Shown: positions 8,101 through 9,692 of the stretch, one piece after another
Position numbering within the stretch: the first letter of the stretch is position 1
Layout: each line of letters begins with the position of its first letter
Source: Metarhizobium sp964253915
GTDB lineage: Bacteria; Pseudomonadota; Alphaproteobacteria; Rhizobiales; Rhizobiaceae
Assembly: GCF_964253915.1 (NCBI RefSeq)
Contig: NZ_CAXUSG020000034.1
Location: forward strand, 1-9,692
DNA length: 9,692 nt
Direction: 5' to 3'
The notes under the pieces: model-generated
The model's database searches: none
What the model saw: only the letters and a program-made list of their open reading frames with translations
What the model was told of the DNA's origin: nothing
Program-made: the position numbers and the translations under genes

Positions 8101-8383
8101 AATTGTCCTGAGCGCATCAATGTTGGCCATCAATGGGCGTATCCAGCGTGAGGGTGACGTTGTGCACCTGGTTGCTCAGCAACTGTTCGACCTCTCGCAG
8201 GACCTTTCGAGCTTGGCGGATCGCGATAGCGGATTTCGGTTGCCGACTGGCCGGGGTGACGAGTTTGCCCATGGCTCCGCAGCACCCGATCCCAGAGATA
8301 AGGCTGCCATCAAATCGAGGGACATCTTCATCCCTGATCTTCACATCGATCAACTGAAAATCAAAAGCCGGAATTTCCACTAA
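5129..8383 (+). CDS. dnaE2: DnaE2 (ImuC), error-prone C-family DNA polymerase
   Basis: A 1084-residue DNA polymerase III alpha-like enzyme of the DnaE2/ImuC class, which extends DNA across lesions during the SOS response. Order of domains: a PHP domain (about 1-200), palm and thumb (about 280-560), fingers (about 560-760), a helix-hairpin-helix region (about 770-870) and an OB fold (about 945-1020). Catalytic acidic residues are visible in PDIDVDF (Asp 372, 374, 376) and in FMKVDVLALG (Asp 522); RHLGQHPGGFVLT and QGRGSAANSAVCYILG are further polymerase signatures. The C-terminus ends in KSRNFH, typical of DnaE2. The PHP metal site is degenerate: the HxH of motif I is Q7-V-T9 and the TDH of motif II is VDR (39-41), so PHP-based proofreading is not expected. 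Start ATG 5129 overlaps the imuB stop (ATGA). Length is normal for the class; the reading frame is intact. Confidence 0.96.
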   Translation: MRYAELQVTTHFSFLRGASSADELFATAKALGIKAIGIVDRNSLAGVVRALEASRSTGLRVVVGCRLDLQDGMSILVYPTDKIAYSMLTRLLTLGKSRGGKGRCILTLDDVALYAEGLIAILIPDLPDETLAIQLRKMAVVFGNRAYVSLCLRRRPNDQIRLHEISNLAARHSVKTVVTNDVLFHEPSRRQLQDVVTCIRSRTTIDNVGFERERHADRYLKPPEEMARLFPRYPEALARTMEIVERCTFSLEELSYQYPEEALIEGMTAQQSLEHYTWEGVGTRYPEGLPEHVEQTIRRELALIASMRYAPYFLTVFSIVRYARSRGILCQGRGSAANSAVCYILGITSIDPSTNDLLFERFISQERDEPPDIDVDFEHSRREEVIQWIYKTYGIHKAALCATVTRYRAKGAIRDVGKALGLPEDLISALSKGVWSWSETVGERQVRELNLNPDDRRLALTLQLAQQLMGAPRHLGQHPGGFVLTHDRLDDLVPIEPAAMDDRQIIEWDKDDVEALKFMKVDVLALGMLTCMAKSFDLLKQHKELPLDLATIPGEDPSTYAMIRRADTLGTFQIESRAQMSMLPRMKPRTFYDLVIQVAIVRPGPIQGDMVHPYLRRREGKEKVEYPTPELEAVLHKTLGVPLFQESAMKVAMVCAGFTGGEADQLRKSMATFKFTGGVSRFKDKLVSGMVRNGYAVDFAERTFSQLEGFGSYGFPESHAASFALIAYASSWMKCHHPDVFCAALLNSQPMGFYAPAQIVRDARDHGVDVLPVCVNRSRWDCTLEAVEGTDRYAVRLGMRLVRGLATADVARITAARADQRFSDVDDMWRRSGVPAASLVELAEADAFLPSIGLQRRDALWAIKALRDEPLPLFAAAAEREAKTIVEQQEPEVQLRQMTAGHNVVEDYGHVGLTLREHPVSFLRSELNQRRIVTCADAISERDGRWVMAAGLVLVRQRPGSAKGVMFITMEDETGIANVVVWPKLFERSRRIVLSASMLAINGRIQREGDVVHLVAQQLFDLSQDLSSLADRDSGFRLPTGRGDEFAHGSAAPDPRDKAAIKSRDIFIPDLHIDQLKIKSRNFH

Positions 8384-8597
8384 GCGATGCGGCCGATTGC
8401 CAATGCTACGTCGGCCAAGGGGTGTCATGAAAGGGAATTATCAGGACAGACAACCCCACGTGACAGCGGCTGTAGGGAAAACCTTTACGGACACTCAATC
8501 AAGAGCCGCTAGTTTTAGCGAGCCGCGAATGTTGAGCGGTCCCTTTTCCGTCTCAGGCAGATGCGTGCCTAGGGACGAACTCTCATGAGCGACTTAT
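8384..8597. other. Intergenic region between dnaE2 and the chemoreceptor remnant
   Basis: No gene is seen. There is an inverted repeat GGCCGA (8391-8396) / TCGGCC (8411-8416) without a T-run, and a small hairpin CGCTA-GTTT-TAGCG (8507-8520) bracketed by two direct copies of GAGCCGC (8503-8509 and 8520-8526). The chemoreceptor promoter should lie here but no convincing hexamers were found. Confidence 0.3.
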
Positions 8598-9245
8598 ATG
8601 ACACGCCCGAAGATCAAGACCGCCCTGGTCGTATTGTTCTCGGTGATGGGTATCCTGTTGGCAGGATTTGCCGTCTTCACCGTCAACCGCATGGCAGCAA
8701 TCAACCAACAAACGTCCGAAATTGCGGGAAGCTGGATGCCAAGCCTCGGCCTTGCCAAGGATGCAGACAAAGCCTTCGCTGATCTGAGGGTAGCTTGGCG
8801 CAACCACGTCATCTCCAGTACCGACGAGAGAACACAGAAGGTCGAAGGCGATATTACCATCGAGACTTCCATTGTCACGATCAATCAGCACATGGATGCG
8901 ATTGCGACCTCTTCACGTGAACAATCCGTAGGATTGTCGGAGGTCAACACTGCGGTTAACCAGATGGACCAGGTCACTCAGCAGAACGCGGCAATGGTTG
9001 AAGAAGCCAGCGCCGCCGGTGCAACGCTTGCAAATGAAGCTGGAAAGCTACGGGAGTTGGTATCTCAATTCCAGCTTGGCACGGCCTCCTATTCAACGGG
9101 TGGGACGAGAACCGCTGCAGTCAGAGCGGCGTCCACGCATTCGGCCGTGGCTTCTGTTCCAAGATCGATGGTAGGAAACCTTGTAAAGGCATTTGGCGGC
9201 CGCACCCCGGCCGCTGCCGTTGCAGATGAGTGGAAAGAATTCTGA
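8598..9245 (+). pseudogene. Methyl-accepting chemotaxis protein with large internal deletion
   Basis: An open frame of 215 codons that joins both ends of a chemoreceptor. Residues 7-29 form the first membrane helix (ALVVLFSVMGILLAGFAVF), and residues 30-85 look like the start of a four-helix-bundle ligand domain (INQQTSEIAGSWMPSL, RVAWRNHVISSTDE). From about residue 94 the sequence is the end of a cytoplasmic signalling domain: INQHMDAIATSSREQS, GLSEVNTAVNQMDQVTQQN, AAMVEEASAAGATLANEA. A flexible tail then ends in EWKEF, like the pentapeptide that docks CheR/CheB in other receptors. Missing are the rest of the sensor, the second membrane helix, HAMP, and the hairpin tip that contacts CheA/CheW. 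Full receptors are usually 500-700 residues, so roughly 300-450 are absent. The frame is preserved, so a membrane-anchored remnant could be made, but it cannot signal alone. There is no clear ribosome site at ATG 8598. It could also be an assembly artefact. Confidence 0.82.
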
Positions 9246-9267
9246 GCAATACCTTCCCACGCCGATC

Positions 9268-9294
9268 AAAGCCGCCTTCGGGCGGCTTTTTTTT
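9268..9294 (+). terminator. Strong intrinsic terminator after the chemoreceptor remnant
   Basis: A nine-base-pair stem AAAGCCGCC / GGCGGCTTT closed by a TTCG tetraloop, running into eight consecutive T. It begins 22 nt after the chemoreceptor stop and isolates it from the downstream transporter gene. Confidence 0.93.
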
Positions 9295-9413
9295 CTTTAT
9301 GGTCCGAAGTGCCCATGCAGCGATCAGCCAGCATTTCTAACTCAGGGCTTTTCTAATGTGACCGGTAGACTGCGTCCGCACCTGGATAGTCGCGTCCTAT
9401 GTTTTGTCGCGGG
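9295..9413. other. Intergenic stretch before the transporter promoter
   Basis: Part of the 355-bp gap between the chemoreceptor remnant and the SulP gene. I see no gene, tRNA or repeat in this part; its short open frames do not look coding. Confidence 0.3.
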
Positions 9414-9441
9414 TTGAGACCGGAGACATAATTGCTAAATT
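9414..9441 (+). promoter_or_regulatory. Candidate promoter of the SulP gene
   Basis: TTGAGA (9414-9419) and TAAATT (9436-9441) are separated by 16 nt, a fair match to a housekeeping sigma promoter. Transcription would start near 9448, giving a leader of about 150 nt. Just downstream is a perfect 10-bp palindrome GCTAATTAGC (9453-9462) that could be an operator. Confidence 0.4.
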
Positions 9442-9470
9442 TAACTTTGTGAGCTAATTAGCCTTATCCA

Positions 9471-9580
9471 CAAGGACCCGGTGAAACTCCGGGTGGCTCT
9501 TCTGGCCGCCAATCCGCCAGACAACACAGCAACGCAACCTATTCCATTTTCGAGGACCGAGTTTCGCTCGGCCCGTTGCC
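9471..9580 (+). promoter_or_regulatory. Structured 5' leader of the SulP gene, candidate cis-regulatory RNA
   Basis: Three stem-loops precede the transporter start. The first is ACCCGG (9476-9481) / CCGGGT (9489-9494), with loop TGAAACT. The second is TCTGGC (9501-9506) / GCCAGA (9516-9521). The third is an outer pairing GCAACG (9529-9534) / CGTTGC (9574-9579) enclosing CCGAG (9557-9561) / CTCGG (9567-9571) with loop TTTCG. The segment GGTGGC (9492-9497) can instead pair with GCCGCC (9505-9510), which would break the first two hairpins, so a two-state switch is possible. The sul1 RNA motif is reported upstream of sulfate transporter genes in Alphaproteobacteria, and this leader may be one; I do not remember its consensus well enough to confirm it. 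No T-run follows, so any control would more likely act on translation. Confidence 0.5.
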
Positions 9581-9600
9581 TCAACTGTGAAAAATCTCCC

Positions 9601-9692
9601 ATGCGAACTCTTTCAAACTACCGTCAGGAGTGGTTCTCCAACATCCGTGGCGACGTGCTTTCGGGTGTCGTTGTCGCTCTCGCGCTTATACC
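9601..9692 (+). CDS. SulP-family anion transporter, N-terminal fragment (cut by window end)
   Basis: Only the first 30 codons are present: after MRTLSNYRQEWFSNIR comes GDVLSGVVVALALI, and the last two bases (CC) give a Pro. The pattern W-x3-IRGD-x-LSG-x-VVALALIP is the typical entry into the first membrane helix of SulP (SLC26-like) permeases, which carry sulfate, bicarbonate or other anions across the inner membrane. The substrate cannot be told from this piece. There is only a weak purine stretch (TGAAAAA) before ATG 9601. The gene has its own candidate promoter and structured leader and is separated from the chemoreceptor remnant by a terminator. Confidence 0.82.
   Translation, partial: MRTLSNYRQEWFSNIRGDVLSGVVVALALI

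Noticed and set aside
8391..8416. Terminator after dnaE2
   Set aside because: The GGCCGA/TCGGCC stem has a 14-nt loop and is followed by AAGGGG instead of a T-run.
9476..9521. Cobalamin riboswitch
   Set aside because: The GGTGAAACTCCGG segment resembles part of a B12 riboswitch core, but the B12 box (GCCACTG type) and the rest of the multi-helix architecture are missing, and the downstream gene is a SulP transporter.

Overview
The window looks like chromosomal or large-replicon DNA of an alphaproteobacterium, most likely Rhizobiaceae (Rhizobium/Agrobacterium/Sinorhizobium group). Reasons: a complete imuA-imuB-dnaE2 mutagenesis cassette with the alphaproteobacterial direct-repeat LexA box (GAAC-N7-GAAC) in front of it, a chemoreceptor tail of the rhizobial type, and protein sequences typical of that family. 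The assignment is made by reading alone; no database search was run.

Left part (1-2474): a leftward GyrI-like small-molecule-binding protein (74-565) and a rightward DUF3833-type protein (828-1313) diverge from a hairpin-rich 262-bp intergenic region. A leftward AraC/XylS-family activator (1420-2319) converges on the DUF3833 gene. None of the three has an obvious metabolic neighbour, so their substrates remain unknown.

Middle (2475-8383): a small leftward Cys-rich protein (2475-2755) reads well in one frame but has no start codon there; its only ATGs lie one base out of frame, so it is probably frameshifted near the 5' end. Divergent from it is the SOS cassette. A LexA box at 2886-2900 precedes imuA (2948-3697), which overlaps imuB (3618-5132) by 80 bp; imuB in turn overlaps dnaE2 (5129-8383) through ATGA. 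ImuA is a RecA-fold protein without a Walker A motif. ImuB is a Y-family-like protein without the N-terminal catalytic acidic motif. DnaE2 (ImuC) is the C-family polymerase that carries out error-prone lesion bypass. Together they are expected to form the SOS-induced translesion mutasome.

Right part (8384-9692): a chemoreceptor gene (8598-9245) in which an internal in-frame deletion joins the first membrane helix and the start of the ligand-binding domain directly to the end of the signalling domain, keeping a C-terminal EWKEF docking-like motif. It ends in a strong intrinsic terminator (9268-9294). Then follow a candidate promoter, a roughly 150-nt leader with several stem-loops (two of them mutually exclusive), and the first 30 codons of a SulP-family anion transporter cut by the window edge.

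No tRNA, rRNA, CRISPR array, intact insertion sequence or phage gene was seen. The most notable items are the structured leader before the SulP gene, the internally deleted chemoreceptor, and the overlooked frameshifted Cys-rich ORF next to the SOS cassette.
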